From assembly GCA_023634235.1 (NCBI GenBank), contig JAMKCF010000018.1:5902768-5966767 (forward strand): 64,000 bases of DNA, in the 5' to 3' direction. Made by a program: the position numbers and the translations under genes. Shown here in pieces: positions 1-11,007 of the stretch. The first letter of the stretch is position 1. The number at the start of each line of letters is the position of its first letter. Below the pieces are notes generated by a model. It saw only the letters and a list, made by a program, of their open reading frames with translations. It did no database searches and was not told where the DNA came from. The DNA is from Pisaster brevispinus (lineage: Eukaryota; Echinodermata; Asteroidea; Forcipulatida; Asteriidae).

Positions 1-643
1 TGTGCTATCGCGACTGTTGATGTAAGATTAAGTTATATTAATTTCGTCTGGTGCTGGAAGAAGAGTACAAAAAAGTGGCTTACAAGTTTTTACCGGCAGA
101 CACACTTTCCTTCCTTTATCCTTCTGCTAGCATCTGACAAAAATAATTAAAAGATACTTTTAGGGGTGCATTATAATACAATCATGAATCAATTTGATGC
201 CAGCAAAGTGGCTATAGGCCGAACCAAACCCCCCTCCCCCCCCCCCCCCACCCCCCATCCCCCACCACTGCTGCTGGGCAAATTTTCTGGCATCTTTCTG
301 CCAGCACTTGATGATAACAATGCAAGAAAATAATTAGACTTACATATACTGCATTGTACAATCATGAGACAATGTCATGAATGCTATCAAAAAAGTTCAC
401 ATGTATGACAATGATACACATAAATTAATTTATTTTTTTTAGAAAGAGTGGTGCCTGTACACCCACAAACCCAGCTCAACTGTAAAAAGAGTAGGCCCCT
501 ACGCACAGCCTGTTCAGTTGTTCAGTAGTCTCGGGTTTTGTACCATTAAAATGCTTATTTCAACGGCACTTTCACAGAAAATGATTGTGTGGACAGTTGT
601 ATTGTGTTATCAAGTTAACGAATGAACAGCTGAACAGCTTCCA
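1..643. other. intergenic, no gene seen
   Basis: No reading frame with recognisable homology or splice context was found. The only notable item is a run of C residues around 231-257, broken by single A or T bases. Confidence 0.6.
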
Positions 644-883
644 GGGGTCAATTTCATAGCGCTGCTTAACGGTAACCTTATTTAACGGTAAGCATATTGC
701 GTGTTATCTATAGCAGAAAATATTGCTTTAAGTATTTATAAACGTATTTCACAGGTTAGCCAGAAAATCAGGCCGCCAGCTTGCGCGCTCACCATGGATT
801 TGCATTGTTAGGTCATTGATTTTCATACAGTAAGCACTGGAGGGTTAGCATGCTTAGGGTTAGCAGCACTATGAAATGGAACC
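644..883. mobile_element. MITE, GGGCCCAATTTCAT family, copy 1
   Basis: The left end reads GGGGTCAATTTCATAGCGC and the right end is its near inverse complement (GCAGCACTATGAAATGGAACC without its last base), giving terminal inverted repeats of about 20 bp around a 240-bp body with no coding capacity. The same termini recur at least seven more times in the window. It is therefore called a non-autonomous DNA transposon; no target-site duplication was identified. Confidence 0.75.
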
Positions 884-2362
884 TGCACAGGAAGCACAAA
901 ATGAACAATAGGCCCAGATTGTCAGTCGTTTTGCTCATCATCAGTAAGCATCCTATTCTTATTATTACGCAGGTTAATATTTTCTATTTTGTACTTCAGC
1001 AGAGACTATGAATGTATTATTTAGTAATATTTATTTAAATTAAGAAATGGATTGATCATCAATGTTATGTTGTTTTAAAGTTCAGTAAACACACCAAACA
1101 ACCAATCGTTGAAACTGTTGACATTACATTACGTCGTTGAATTTTAGTGAAAGGCTCATACCTGGCTTATTTTGATTGCGGCAATCGATATAAGCAAGAG
1201 TGATTTGTAGGAGTTGTTTAGTTGATATTCTTTGACTTTGACAATTTTTCAGATTCTAACTATTTCTCTCGAAGATTGGTTCGTACATGTAGGCCTACAA
1301 TCAACTTGTTTCAAAAGTGAACTTCGTATTGAAAGGCATTGTTTCTGTTATAAATAACTACATGTACCAAATACCAATACAATCTTAGTGTACTTTCTAT
1401 GTGGCATTGGCTATTGGTAGTTGTATGGAGATGCGTTTAGTCCTGGGAATGTTGAGTAAGTGTTTAAAAAAATTAATTTGGAAAAGTCTTGTACATGTAG
1501 TTTAAAATTAGTGTCGTGATGACCAGAGACACCCTCCCCCGTCCCTAAAAGAGTCCTGTACGTAAATGAATGTACCAAATTATGTTCCCCCGAAGACAAT
1601 TTTTTTATAACGTCTTTGCCCCACTTACCCCGCCCCCCCCAATCTGCCCGCGTCTGGTGACGTCACACTAAAATTAACACCATTCAACTTAGTTACTCTA
1701 TTGTTTGGTTGTGAATGTGATGATTGGGATAGTCTTATTATTTTATCAATTAAGCAGATAGACATCTATTGGTGAAGTTTTAGATGCTGGAAGAATTTTT
1801 TTACTGAATCTAAAACGCTCAGAAAATGTTATCTTTAAGACGAGTCACCCGGCAGCCGTCATTGTCTAGTTCACCCTCTCTTATTGCTGATACGACTATA
1901 GACTCAGTGAAAGGCACCTGACTATTTGCCTTTATGATTTGTTATAAAAATTGACGGGAACATTTTTCGTTTTATGAGTTTTGGAGTCAAAAACTAATTG
2001 TTCTATTAGTAAAACATTGTAAAACGAATGATTGGTCTTTGGTGGATTTGAAGTCAAGAAGTCACCAAAACGTGTAGCAAAATGCGAAACGTGTACCATT
2101 TTATTGTTATGTAGCACACGTGTGTATTATGTAAACAGTAAACACAATTAAAAGCTGGATTTTTTACTAGAATTGTATTCTTCAGTTGAATTTTTACGGA
2201 GACGAATTTTTATTGAATGTAATGGATCGTTGTAAGGTGTGAGAAGCCGTTAGGCAGTATTATGGGGCGCTTTAGTGATTTTGATTCTGTTTTTTGTAAA
2301 CAAAAATGAATTTTCTTGACTTTTTGGTGTTTTTGGGGGTTTTTTTTCACCGATTTGAAAAA
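884..2362. other. intergenic, no gene seen
   Basis: AT-rich sequence with only short frames and no recognised domain. A C-rich run lies near 1628-1640. Confidence 0.55.
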
Positions 2363-2516
2363 AAATTAACGAGCGTACGTTTCAAGCGATTTCAAAAAAT
2401 TGAAAGACCGTAAATTTTTAATTTTTCTAATAATTTTTTTTTCATTACCAAAAATCACACAAATTAACGAGCGTACGTTTCGAGCGATTTTAAAAAATTG
2501 AAAGACCGTAAATTTT
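2363..2516. repeat. two direct copies of a ~55-bp unit, period 98
   Basis: A segment starting TTAACGAGCGTACGTTTC and ending GAAAGACCGTAAATTT occurs at 2363-2417 and again at 2461-2516 with very few changes. A T-rich spacer separates the copies and a poly-T tract follows the second. Confidence 0.85.
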
Positions 2517-2779
2517 CATTTTTTTTTTTTTTTTTTTTTCCCATGGGTAAAAAAACTCAAAAAATTTGTCTTCTCCTTTCTTCTCTCTCGACCCTGCACC
2601 ACCTCCCCCCTCCACCTGTCCTTCCGGCGTCGTCCCCCTCTCTCCGGCTCTCCTCTCGGCGTCGTCCCCTCCTCGTGGCCTCGCCTCCGTCTTCGTCTCC
2701 AGTCCGTGGGCCTGTAACACACAATTTATTTCATTAGTACAATCATGGAGGAAGGAAGAGAGTGTTATTTATTTGTATA

Positions 2780-2845
2780 TGCCGGGAATCGAACCGCTCA
2801 TCTTGACTGCACGTTCCAGCGCCCTTGTCCGCTCGTCCACCGGTA
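2780..2845 (-). repeat. tRNA-like SINE fragment
   Basis: On the minus strand there is an A-box-like segment (TGGACGAGCGGACA, plus coordinates 2826-2839) and, about 40 bases on, a B box (GGTTCGATTCC, 2785-2795). This is the internal RNA polymerase III promoter layout. A functional tRNA is unlikely because the flanks do not close an acceptor stem, so it is taken as a tRNA-derived SINE head or remnant. Confidence 0.55.
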
Positions 2846-3226
2846 GCCTGTGCTAATTCCGGATTTGTGAACTTGATGAATATTAGAACCACGTGTTGTA
2901 TATTAGCGCATGTTATTACCTGTAAAATATATAAATAAATAAATACAGGGAAGGGCGCCCTCTGTTGATACCAAGGGCGCCCTCAAGTGATAGAAATTTT
3001 CCAGTGGCCTGTCTTAAATAAAATTGTGTTTGCTGCTTTCGATGAGATGAAAAATGTTTGTTTAAAATAAAATTGTTTGCCGGTTTTGATAAGTTTTAAA
3101 AAGTATGTGTAATATGGGTGTATGTTGGGGGGTCATGTTATTTAAAGGGATCTGTTTATATAAAAATACCCTAAACCACAACCAACTTGACCATTGTCAA
3201 ATTTGCTTCCAAAGTTAATTTAGACG

Positions 3227-3357
3227 ATTTAAGAAAGAAGACATAGTACAATAATATTAAATTCATGTTCTCATATTTTATTGAGACAACATTTAAGAAA
3301 GAAGACATAGTACAATAATATTAAATACATGTTCTCATATTTTATTGAGACAATAAC
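3227..3357. repeat. tandem duplication, 64-bp unit x2
   Basis: The unit beginning ATTTAAGAAAGAAGACATAG occurs at 3227-3290 and again from 3291 with about one substitution, so the duplication looks recent. Confidence 0.9.
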
Positions 3358-4289
3358 ATTTCAAGAAAGGCAACTCTTTTAACCTTAAGTTTGACAAAAA
3401 TTAATGCTATACAACTTTTAACACTCAAGATTAAACAGCTGCAAATAAATAAGAGATAATTAAGAGATAATGACCCAAAGTATGCGTCATATGGTTGAAC
3501 ATACACACAAATGTAAAAATCACGAAAAAAAAAAGAAAAGACAAAAAAACTAAGGACTAAGGTCTACGTAGCTTAAGGCAATCGAAAGGCAACCAACTCA
3601 AGACACCCTCAACAAAATTCAACCAAGTAACTTGGGGATAGTCCATGTAAATAGGGCATAATGATTTGTTTTTTCAAAGATACCTGAGATTTAAGAGCAA
3701 ACTTATGTACAAAATTTTACTTGAAATAATAGGACTTAATAATACTAACATGGACGTCGATGCTCTAACATGCTTACTTTAAGGAATAAAGGGCCTAATT
3801 TGTGACCCTTTGCTACAGTTATACAATATGCAGTTGTATTGTGCGCCCTCACACACCAGTAATGTGCCAATCAACTCAACTATCGAAAAGCATTACCTAG
3901 ACCGGTCCGCACCCTTACCCGCAACCCCACATAGGCATTTTCTGGCAGGTGAGGGCGCACTTTACAAGAAGCTTGTAGAAAATAAACCAAGAATATGGTT
4001 CAGTAATAATTCCAAAAAGAGGCCAATGAGGTTTTTTCCTTCCAGCCTCGTTTTGGATACATGACATTGATTAGCACAAAAACAAGATGGCTGCACCCAT
4101 GGTAAAGGTGTATACCTACTCAGGTGATAAATGCTCACAATATAGTGAAAGAACAGATTAAAAAACATTTTTAAGAGACCGTACATTTAGATACAATAAT
4201 AAATATTTCTCATGCCTTCTAAGAAATGTAATCTTAAGGTAAACATTTGTATTTATCTACTATGTCAATAACTAAACTGGTTAAAGTTG
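3358..4289. other. intergenic, no gene seen
   Basis: AT-rich sequence. The open frames are short and show no recognised motif. Confidence 0.55.
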
Positions 4290-4780
4290 GGCAAATCAAA
4301 AAGACAATCATGTTTCCTGTTATGCTGGAAAAAAAAAATGCGTAGCAACATGGTGTGCACCATGTTTTTTTTTTCATAGTCGGACCAAATAAAAAGTTAT
4401 GTTTCTTGTTATACTGAAAATAACAAATTTGTAGTTAAGTCAGCAGCAGTTTCTCTGTTGGGCTAACAAAAATTTAGTTATGCCACACAAAGTTGATACA
4501 AAAATAAAAAATAAATAAAGCTTGTAGGTGGGCGATATATTTTTTTTCACAGTCGGGCCAAACAAAAGAGTTAGTCCTGTTTGTTGTTGCACTAGAAAAA
4601 ATGTGTCGGTGGACGGCAAATTTTTTTTTTTGAAAAGTCTGAAAAACAAAAGTTTTTAAAAAGGTAGGTAGGTGAGCAACATGTTATTTTGCGTTTGTTT
4701 TGTTATCAAACATGTTTCCTTTTAAACTGGGGGGAAAAATAGATAAAAAATGGGTAGGTAGGTGGGCACTCTAACAGTTT
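4290..4780. repeat. diverged tandem repeat block
   Basis: Several degenerate copies of a segment recur at roughly 90-150 base spacing. Shared pieces are CATGTTTCCTGTTAT-like, a poly-T stretch followed by a CACAGTCGGGCCAAA-like string, and GGTAGGTAGGTGGGC. The copies are too diverged for an exact period by eye. Confidence 0.5.
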
Positions 4781-5153
4781 TTGCAACTAAACTGAATTTG
4801 GTCATTAGCCGTAACCCAACACTGTGACACATACATACACAAAAATTTTTTTAAAAACATCAGCTAAAAAAATTATAATAAAAAGGGTGGTTTAGAAGCC
4901 CCTTCACATGCTTCAGGACACGCATAGAAAATAAAACATTGAGGGGAAACATTTTTAAGAATCAAGTTGGAAAAAAAAAATTAATTAAACCCTCTGTGGA
5001 AGCACATGCACTGCAGCTGTCTTAATAGCAATAACCACTAATTAGTGCAATACTTTCAAAATTTCAAATTTACCCAATACTTCCAGATAGTCCTATTCCA
5101 TTGCATTTTGCAGAATCAACTTAGAAAATACTACTTACAATATCTGTGGCTAT
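4781..5153. other. intergenic, no gene seen
   Basis: AT-rich flank of the telomere-like array. No gene or repeat was recognised. Confidence 0.5.
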
Positions 5154-5253
5154 TAGCCCTAACCCTAACCCTAACCCTGACCCTAACCCAACCCTAACCC
5201 TAACCCTAACCCTAACCCTAACCCAAACCCTAACCCTAACCCTAACCCTACTC
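5154..5253. repeat. telomere-like array, C-rich arm (CCCTAA)n
   Basis: About sixteen tandem CCCTAA units with a few variants (CCCTGA, CCCAAA, CCAACC). This is the complement of the TTAGGG telomere repeat. It ends in CCCTACTC, the inverse complement of the GAGTAGGG that opens the G-rich arm. Confidence 0.95.
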
Positions 5254-5305
5254 CTGACCTTAACAGTATGTTTAGATTACTATTTTGTACCTACGGAATA
5301 GTAAT
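5254..5305. repeat. hairpin spacer between opposite telomere-like arms
   Basis: The spacer contains ATTACTATT (5276-5284) and its exact complement AATAGTAAT (5297-5305) around a 12-base loop. Outside this, CCCTACTC (5246-5253) pairs with GAGTAGGG (5306-5313), with 22 unpaired bases on the left side. The two arms therefore fold back on each other. Confidence 0.8.
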
Positions 5306-7641
5306 GAGTAGGGTTAGGGTTAGGTTTGGGTCAGGGTTAGAGTGAGGGTTAGATTTGAGTTGGGTTTGGGGTTGGGGTAAGGGTTAGGGTTAGGCTAGGG
5401 TTAGGGTAGGGTTGGGGTAAGGGTTAGGGTTAGAGTAAGGGTTAGATTTGGGTTGGGTTGGGTAAGGGTTAGGGTTAGGCTAGGGTTGGGGTTGGGGTTA
5501 GGGTAAGAGTGAGGGTTAGATTTGGGTTGGGGTTTGGGTAAGGGTTAGGGTTAGGCTAGGGTTAGGGTAGGATTGGGGTTAGGGTTAGGGTTAGAGTGAG
5601 GGTTAGATTTGGGTTGGGTTTGGGTAAGGGTTAGGGTTAGGCTAGGGTTAGGGTAGGGTTGGTGCTGGGGTTGTTGTTAGTGTTAGGGATAGAGTGAGGG
5701 TGAGATTTGGGTTGGGTAATGGTAAGGGTTAGGGTTAGATTAGGGCAAGGTTGGGGTTTGGGTTAGGGTTGGGGTAAGGGTTAAGGTTAGGGTTAGATTA
5801 GGGCAGGGTTGGAGTTGGGGTTTGGGTTGGGGTGGGGTTAGGGTTAGGGTTAGGGTTAGAGTGAGGGTTAGATTTGGGTTGGGTTAGGGTTGTGGTAAGG
5901 GTTAGGCTTAGGGTTAGATTAGGGCAGGGTCAGGGTTGGAGTTGGGGTTTGGGTTGGGGTGGGGTTAGGGTTAGGTTTAGGGTTAGGGTTAGAGTGAGGG
6001 TTAGATTTGGGTTGGGGTTGGGGTAAGGGTTAGGGTTAGGCTAGGGTTAGGGTTAGGGTTAGGGTTAGGCAAGGGTTAGGGTGAGGATTAGGGTGAGGGT
6101 TGGGGTGAGGATAAGGGTTTGGGTTATGGTTAGGGTTATGGTGAGGGGGTTAGAGTGAGTTCGGGTTAGAGTGAGTTAGATTTGGGTTGGGTTGAGGTTG
6201 GGGTTAGGGTTTGGCTTAGCGTTAGGGTGAGGGTTGGGGTTGGGGTTGGGGTTAGGGTTTGGGTTAGCGTTAGGGTTGGGGTAAGGGTTAGGGTTAGGCT
6301 AGGGTTAGGGTAGGGTTGGGGTAAGAGTTAGGGTTAGAGTAAGGGTTAGATTTGGGTTGGGTTGGGGTAAGGGTTAGGGTTAGGCTAGGGTTGGTGTTGG
6401 GGTTGGGGCTAGGGTAAAAGTGAGGGTAAGATTTGGGTTGGGGTTTGGGTAAGGGTTAGGGTTAGGGTAGGGTTGGGGTAAGGGTTAGGGTTAGAGTGAG
6501 GGTTAGATTTGGGTTGGGTTTTGGTAAGGGTTAGGGTTAGGCTGGGGTTAGGGTAGGGTTGGTGTTGGGGTTGTTGTAAGGGTTAAGGATAGAGTGAGGG
6601 TGAGATTTGGGTTGGGTAATGGTAGGGGTAAGGGTTAGATTAGGGCAAGGTTGGGGTTGGAGTTGGGGTTTGGGTTAGGGTTGGGGTAAGGGTTAAGTTA
6701 AGGGTTAGGGTTAGATTAGGGCAGGGTTGGGGTTGGAGTTGGGGTTTGGGTTGGGGTGGGGCTAGGGTTAGGGTTAGAGTGAGGGTTAGATTTGGGTTGG
6801 GTTAGGGTTGTGGTAAGGGTTAGGGTTAGGGTTAGATTAGGGCAGGGTTGGGGTTGGAGTTGGAGTTGGGGTTTGGGTTGGGGTGGGGTTAGGGTTAGGT
6901 TTAGGGTTAGGGTTAGAGTGAGGGTTATATTTGGGTTGGGTTGGGGTTGGGGTAAGGGTTAGGGTTAGGTTTGGGTTAGGGTTAGGGTTAGGGTGAGGGT
7001 TAGGCAAGGGTTAGGGTGAGGATTAGGGTGAGGGTTGGGGTGAGGATAAGGGTTAGGGTAAGGGTTAGGGTTAGATTAGGGCAGGGTTGGGGTTGGAGTT
7101 GGGGTTTGGGGTGGGGTTAGGGTTAGGTTTAGGGTTAGGGTTAGGTTTAGGGTTAGGGTTGGAGTGAGGGTTATATTTGGGTTGGTTTGGTGTTGGGGTA
7201 AGGGTTAGGGTTAGGCTTGGGTTAGGGTTAGGGTTAGGGTTAGGCAAGGGTTAGGGTGAGGATTAGGGTGAGGGTTGGGGTGAGGATAAGGGTTTGGGTT
7301 ATGGTTAGGGTTAGAGTTAGTTCGGGTTAGAGTGAGAGTTAGATTTGTGTTGGGTTGGGGTTTGGGTTAGGGTTTGGGTTAGCGTTAGGGTGAGGGTTGG
7401 GTTAAGGTTAGTTGTAGGGTTAGATTGAGGGTTTGGGTTAGAGTGAGGGTTTTGGTTAGAGTTGGGTTGGGTTGGGGTTAGGGCGAGGGTTAGGGTGAGG
7501 GTTATGGTGAGGATTATGGAGAGGGTTAGGGTGACAGCGAGGGTTAGGGTTAGGGTGAGGATTAAGGTGAGGGTTAGAGTTGGATTGGGTTAGGTTGGGG
7601 TTGGGGTCAGGGTAAGGTTAAGGGTTAGGTTAGGTTTACAG
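5306..7641. repeat. degenerate TTAGGG-like satellite, G-rich arm
   Basis: About 2.3 kb of TTAGGG, TTGGGG, TTTGGG, GTGAGGG and TTAGATTTGGG variants. Sub-units of about 80-170 bp start with GAGTGAGGGTTAGATTTGGG. A larger repeat is visible: GGATAGAGTGAGGGTGAGAT occurs near 5687 and again near 6588, about 0.9 kb apart, and GGTTAGGGTGAGGATTAGGG occurs near 6070, 7010 and 7250. The divergence shows an interstitial array rather than a live chromosome end. Confidence 0.92.
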
Positions 7642-7645
7642 TTAA

Positions 7646-7697
7646 TAACAACAGGTCTGTATGTGTATGTCATACGCATAAAGACCTGTTGTAGTGA
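7646..7697. repeat. imperfect hairpin at the array edge
   Basis: ACAACAGGTCT and its complement AGACCTGTTGT bracket a partly paired TATGTGTATG / CATACGCATA core. It closes the G-rich satellite on its right side. Confidence 0.7.
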
Positions 7698-7940
7698 TCC
7701 CTATGCACACTTTACTAATCGATACTTATAATCTACTAATTTGTACGTTTGAATTTTTTATGCGCACGTACCAATTTTTTTTTTTATAAAACTCCTCACA
7801 TTATGCACAAAAGTGTAAAACCGCATTATATATGTACAAAAACCAATTGAATCAAACGATAGAATGAAAGTGACCTTTATATTGGAATAAAACAAAATAT
7901 AACAAATTATAATAGTCCATATTTCCTTCCACTCATAAAC

Positions 7941-8138
7941 CAAGGATTCTGATACTCAGCCTCAACTTCTACACCCTTGACAGCGTCACTGAAGTCTACA
8001 TGGTTGTTCACTCAATCAAACTCGGTGTAAAACTAGCCGATGATGATGTTATCGAGGATCCAAAGAGGGCACAGGGGTTTAGGGACGTCCATTCCGATGA
8101 ATCCACTCAGGCAAATTGTCTCTCCCATCTCGGTTTCT
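7941..8138 (-). pseudogene. cathepsin D-like aspartic protease, decayed last exon
   Basis: Read on the minus strand from about 8138, the frame gives [19 protein letters not shown], then PLWIL, then after a stop FYTEF and VNNHVDF. This matches the C-terminal exon of cathepsin D/pepsin-family (A1) proteases, normally 'CLSGFMG...PLWILGDVFIG.YYT.FD..NNRVGFA'. Two in-frame stops break it: TAG at 8033-8035 where the family has K or R, and TGA at 8012-8014 after FD. The acceptor is also degenerate. The intron position before this exon (after YVLK) matches the family's conserved last intron, so this is a duplicated-gene relic rather than a retrocopy. The original stop codon cannot be placed. Confidence 0.85.
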
Positions 8139-8240
8139 TAATGTTAGAAGAGAAGAAGATAAATTGTTCCAGAAGTTGACTCAAGAATACTTTTCAATAA
8201 CAAACGAGCTCTTCTCGCAGCCACTATGGCTACTCAAACA

Positions 8241-8433
8241 GGGCCCAATTTCATAGAGCTGCTTAAGCAGAAAATAATGCTTAATAATTTTCTGCTAAGC
8301 AGAAATGAGCAGGATACCAGTCACAAATTGTACACGCGACATGGTAGTTTGGCCGGTAACCTTATTGTGGTAGGCAAAATTGTATTGTGCTCAGCAAATA
8401 TGTGTGCGTAAGCAGCTCTATGAAATTGGGCCC
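8241..8433. mobile_element. MITE, GGGCCCAATTTCAT family, copy 2
   Basis: A clean 193-bp element: GGGCCCAATTTCATAGAGC at the left and its exact complement at the right, extending into GCTGCTTA / TAAGCAGC. It lies in the intron between the last two exons of the protease relic. It is the best-preserved copy and can serve as the family reference. Confidence 0.9.
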
Positions 8434-8866
8434 TGCTAGTTGGCCGGTCAGCGCGAACAAGCCAACCGTGAGACAGTCTTGAGCCTGCTTGAACTGTACC
8501 TGACCCGTGTCTGTGTTCGACCCGTTTGCACGAGTCTCTTCTCACCCCTTAGTGCCACTGCAGTTTATAGACATTTGTAACAGAAACTGATAATTCTGTG
8601 AGGACCTTGATATTTTGCAAAATCATGTAAAAGATAAGTCCCAAAAGTTTGGTTTCATACACAAATAATTCAGGAAAAAGTAGGTCATGGATTTCCAACA
8701 GGCCTCTGGCAAATGTCTGATTATCATTGATGCCAGTGTGGAGTGAGCGTGACTTTCAGTTGAAATACCTCACACTTACCAACGGGGTTTGGCTTTGAAT
8801 TCAACACAAACAAAACCTAAGTTTGATATATGGATGAATTTGGGGGAAATTTTTTCTAACAATTAC

Positions 8867-8936
8867 CTTCAAGACATAGTCATTTGGTGTCAGAAAGAAG
8901 TCTTTTCCATGGAGGGTGAAGACGATGTTGGGCATA
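8867..8936 (-). pseudogene. cathepsin D-like aspartic protease, penultimate exon (intact)
   Basis: The minus-strand exon runs from an acceptor (TTTTCTTTTGCAG) to a donor (GTAATTGTT). It is 70 bases: one base plus 23 codons, MPNIVFTLHGKDFFLTPND followed by YVLK. This matches the cathepsin D segment 'MPNI.FTL.GK.F.L.P.DYVLK' that precedes the final exon. It carries no lesion, but the exons on both sides do, so the gene as a whole is called a pseudogene. An alternative would be an active gene that uses exons not seen here. Confidence 0.88.
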
Positions 8937-9085
8937 CTGCAAAAGAAAAGAAAATTAAAGATAAACACAAATATGTCATATATAGGCCTAACAACTGCTA
9001 TGACAATCATATCTTCATTACTTTTTATTTATCTGTAAAAAGAAAAGTATCTGGCTGCAGATTACAGATCTAGTCACGTTGCAGA

Positions 9086-9205
9086 CTTGCTCGGTGGTTT
9101 AATGGTTCGGATATCTGGTCTAGAATGCAGGCATCAAGGGTTCGAATCCCACCGGAGTAGGAGGCATGGATTTTTAGACAAGACTCTTTCAAAGCACTGA
9201 GTACT
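9086..9205 (+). mobile_element. tRNA-derived SINE (CTGAGTACT-tail family)
   Basis: An A-box-like GCTCGGTGGTTTAATGG is followed by the B box GGGTTCGAATCCC (9138-9150), then a tail containing GCACTGAGTACT. The same head and tail recur at 33.3 kb and 60.3 kb. It lies in an intron of the protease relic. Confidence 0.75.
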
Positions 9206-9394
9206 TGTTTATTTCACTTGATGATTTGTAAAGGTAAAATTAATGTATAGAACATTCTTTACCCACATTGCAATTATTCCATCTATTAACTTTCTTCACT
9301 TTTAAAAACTTGGTTAATAATTGAAACAATATTGTCACCCTCATAGCTTCAATATGCAAAAGAAATTAGCGCTCTACTAAATATTATAGCTTTC

Positions 9395-9429
9395 TTGTCT
9401 GCTGCCACCTAGTGTCAGAAAAGTCTCCA
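9395..9429 (+). repeat. short dispersed motif, CTGCTGCCACCTAGTG
   Basis: GCTGCCACCTAGTG followed by AAAAGTCTCC is one of four copies in the window (others at 20.75, 25.09 and 27.54 kb). The core resembles a CTCF-type motif (CCACCTAG[TC]G), but that reading is inference. Confidence 0.6.
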
Positions 9430-9439
9430 ATGAACTTAC

Positions 9440-9606
9440 AATCACTTTGATGAGATTGAGAAGAGGTGCAGCTCTGATAAAGGTTTGAATTTATTCCACA
9501 ATGGCTGTTGGCCCGGCCAAAACGAGAGGTTCGATTGTCACAGAATGTCTGGCAACCACCATTGCAGAACTTTCCTAGTAGGAATTTTCTCTGTCCATCA
9601 GTAACC
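9440..9606 (-). pseudogene. cathepsin D-like aspartic protease, second-Asp exon, disabled
   Basis: The minus strand has acceptor TTGTTGACAG and donor GTAAGTTCA. In the first frame it reads FCNGGCQTFCDNRTS; after a one-base shift it reads VLAGPTAIVE, stop, IQTFIRAAPLLN. The family sequence here is 'C..GCQAI.DTGTSL.AGP...V..IQ..I.A.PLLN'. So the catalytic DTGTS is changed to DNRTS (9525-9539), a single-base frameshift follows it, and TAA at 9491-9493 stops the downstream frame. The full-length open frame across this exon is a cysteine-rich artefact of the shift. Confidence 0.85.
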
Positions 9607-10031
9607 CTGTCAACAAAATTGTGATTTCCAGATTTAAGTAGGGGGCTAGAAGGGGAGACAAACAGATAGCAATAAACAACAAATACATGGTTCTCCAAAA
9701 GAATGGATTTCGTCCAAGAGACGAGTATTGTTAGAGTCTTGAAGTTTAAGAAATTGAAGCTTTTGTCTGGAAGCGGGAAAAGCGCTGCTGATGTTGACGT
9801 TATGGTCCAACACTTAACTTCTTCACTAAGCATCGAGTTCTTAAAAACAACCAGTTCTTTTCAAAAGAGATTTTGCCAGATAGTTCTGAGCCCAGTGTTC
9901 CCACCCTGCAGAGATTCAAATCCTACTTATAAAATCAGGACTGTAGGAATGGTGGGAGTGTGTGAGGGGGAGGGGGAGGGGTGGGGTTTGGGGTTGAAAT
10001 TTAAACAGAACTGTCTGAACTCTCTACCAAC

Positions 10032-10144
10032 CTTGAGGGACAAGAAAGCTCTCGTCAAGAGTTGAAGTATACCAGGGAAGATGTAGACATTCCGAACACA
10101 GATCAACGGGTATGGATGCTGCTCACCAGTCTTGAGATTTAAAC
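10032..10144 (-). pseudogene. probable cathepsin D-like exon (mid-domain)
   Basis: The minus strand reads HPYPLICVRNVYIFPGILQ followed by LLTRAFLSLK, which resembles the 'GYP.ISV..V.PVF.N......L......FSFYL' region of A1 proteases. The donor candidate GTTGGTAG is weak. Its place, between the second-Asp exon and the putative exon at 11.0 kb, is as expected. Identity is plausible, not secure. Confidence 0.5.
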
Positions 10145-10338
10145 CTTGTAAAAACCTCGCCAAGTGGTAGCCTACATGAAGTAATTACAATATGTACAAT
10201 GAGAGAAGAAGTTACAAACAGTCGAATAACGGTACACTTACACTGTGTGTCCTGGCAGTGTGTACAATATATACTTTACTCGATTTTAAGAATTGTGGAC
10301 ATATTCAGGACTTACACTGTAATCTCTTATTGTAAAAG

Positions 10339-10480
10339 GGGCACCAGGTTGGTTTACTGGTATCTTCCCTGCCTTTCACCTCTGTGGACCCTGATTCGAT
10401 TCCCGGACTGAAGCCTGTGGATTAGGTTTTCAGTCCCTACCTGATTGTGTAAGCTTTCCCTCTTTGCTAAACTTTAGGGG
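10339..10480 (+). mobile_element. tRNA-derived SINE, second family
   Basis: A-box-like TTGGTTTACTGGTATC is followed by B-box-like TGATTCGATTCCC (10389-10401), with a body rich in CCTACCTGATTGTG. No acceptor stem closes, so a SINE rather than a tRNA gene is called. Confidence 0.6.
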
Positions 10481-11007
10481 TTTCCTTCCATTTTTGTTAA
10501 GGCCATATATGAATATAAACATGATAAAATGATGTCTTCGTGAAAATTGCCATTCTTCTTTACAAGTTGGTGTGACTGTGATTAATGTTACCATTAGGAT
10601 GCTTTGCTGACTTTATAATTTAATTTCAGATTCAGAACTCGTACATAAATTACATTTTTCCTGAAACTGTTGTAATGTTATTGTTATAGTACAATCAGGC
10701 TGAGGTAATGTCCGGGGAAATGGGTACCAAGGAAGTAGCTTCTTACTCTAGTCTTCTTAGTTATACTTAGTCTTAGAGGTGAAATCCTTCCTCCATGGTC
10801 TTACCCAAAACTACCTCCATGACCATGTTTGTTCTTACTTGGTTGTAGCCCCATAAATAGGGCCAATCCACTTCAAATCCTTGCCAAACCACTTCGTGAA
10901 GTGAATTGGCCCCTTTGAAGTTTGATTGGGGTTAACTTGATTGGGCCGGGCAAGTTCATGAGGTTGGGGCGTTTATTTTATATATTTATCATTCAAACAA
11001 AACTTAC

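Noticed and set aside
5154..7641. Chromosome end
   Set aside because: The repeats are degenerate, in both orientations, and flanked by ordinary sequence on both sides.
9384..9833. 149-codon cysteine-rich open frame on the minus strand
   Set aside because: It crosses an exon with good splice borders whose other frame aligns to cathepsin D; the frame is produced by a 1-base shift and runs into introns on both sides.
10737..10830. A fourth CATGGAG miniature palindrome
   Set aside because: CTCCATG strings occur here but do not form an inverted pair and have no flanking 7-bp repeat.
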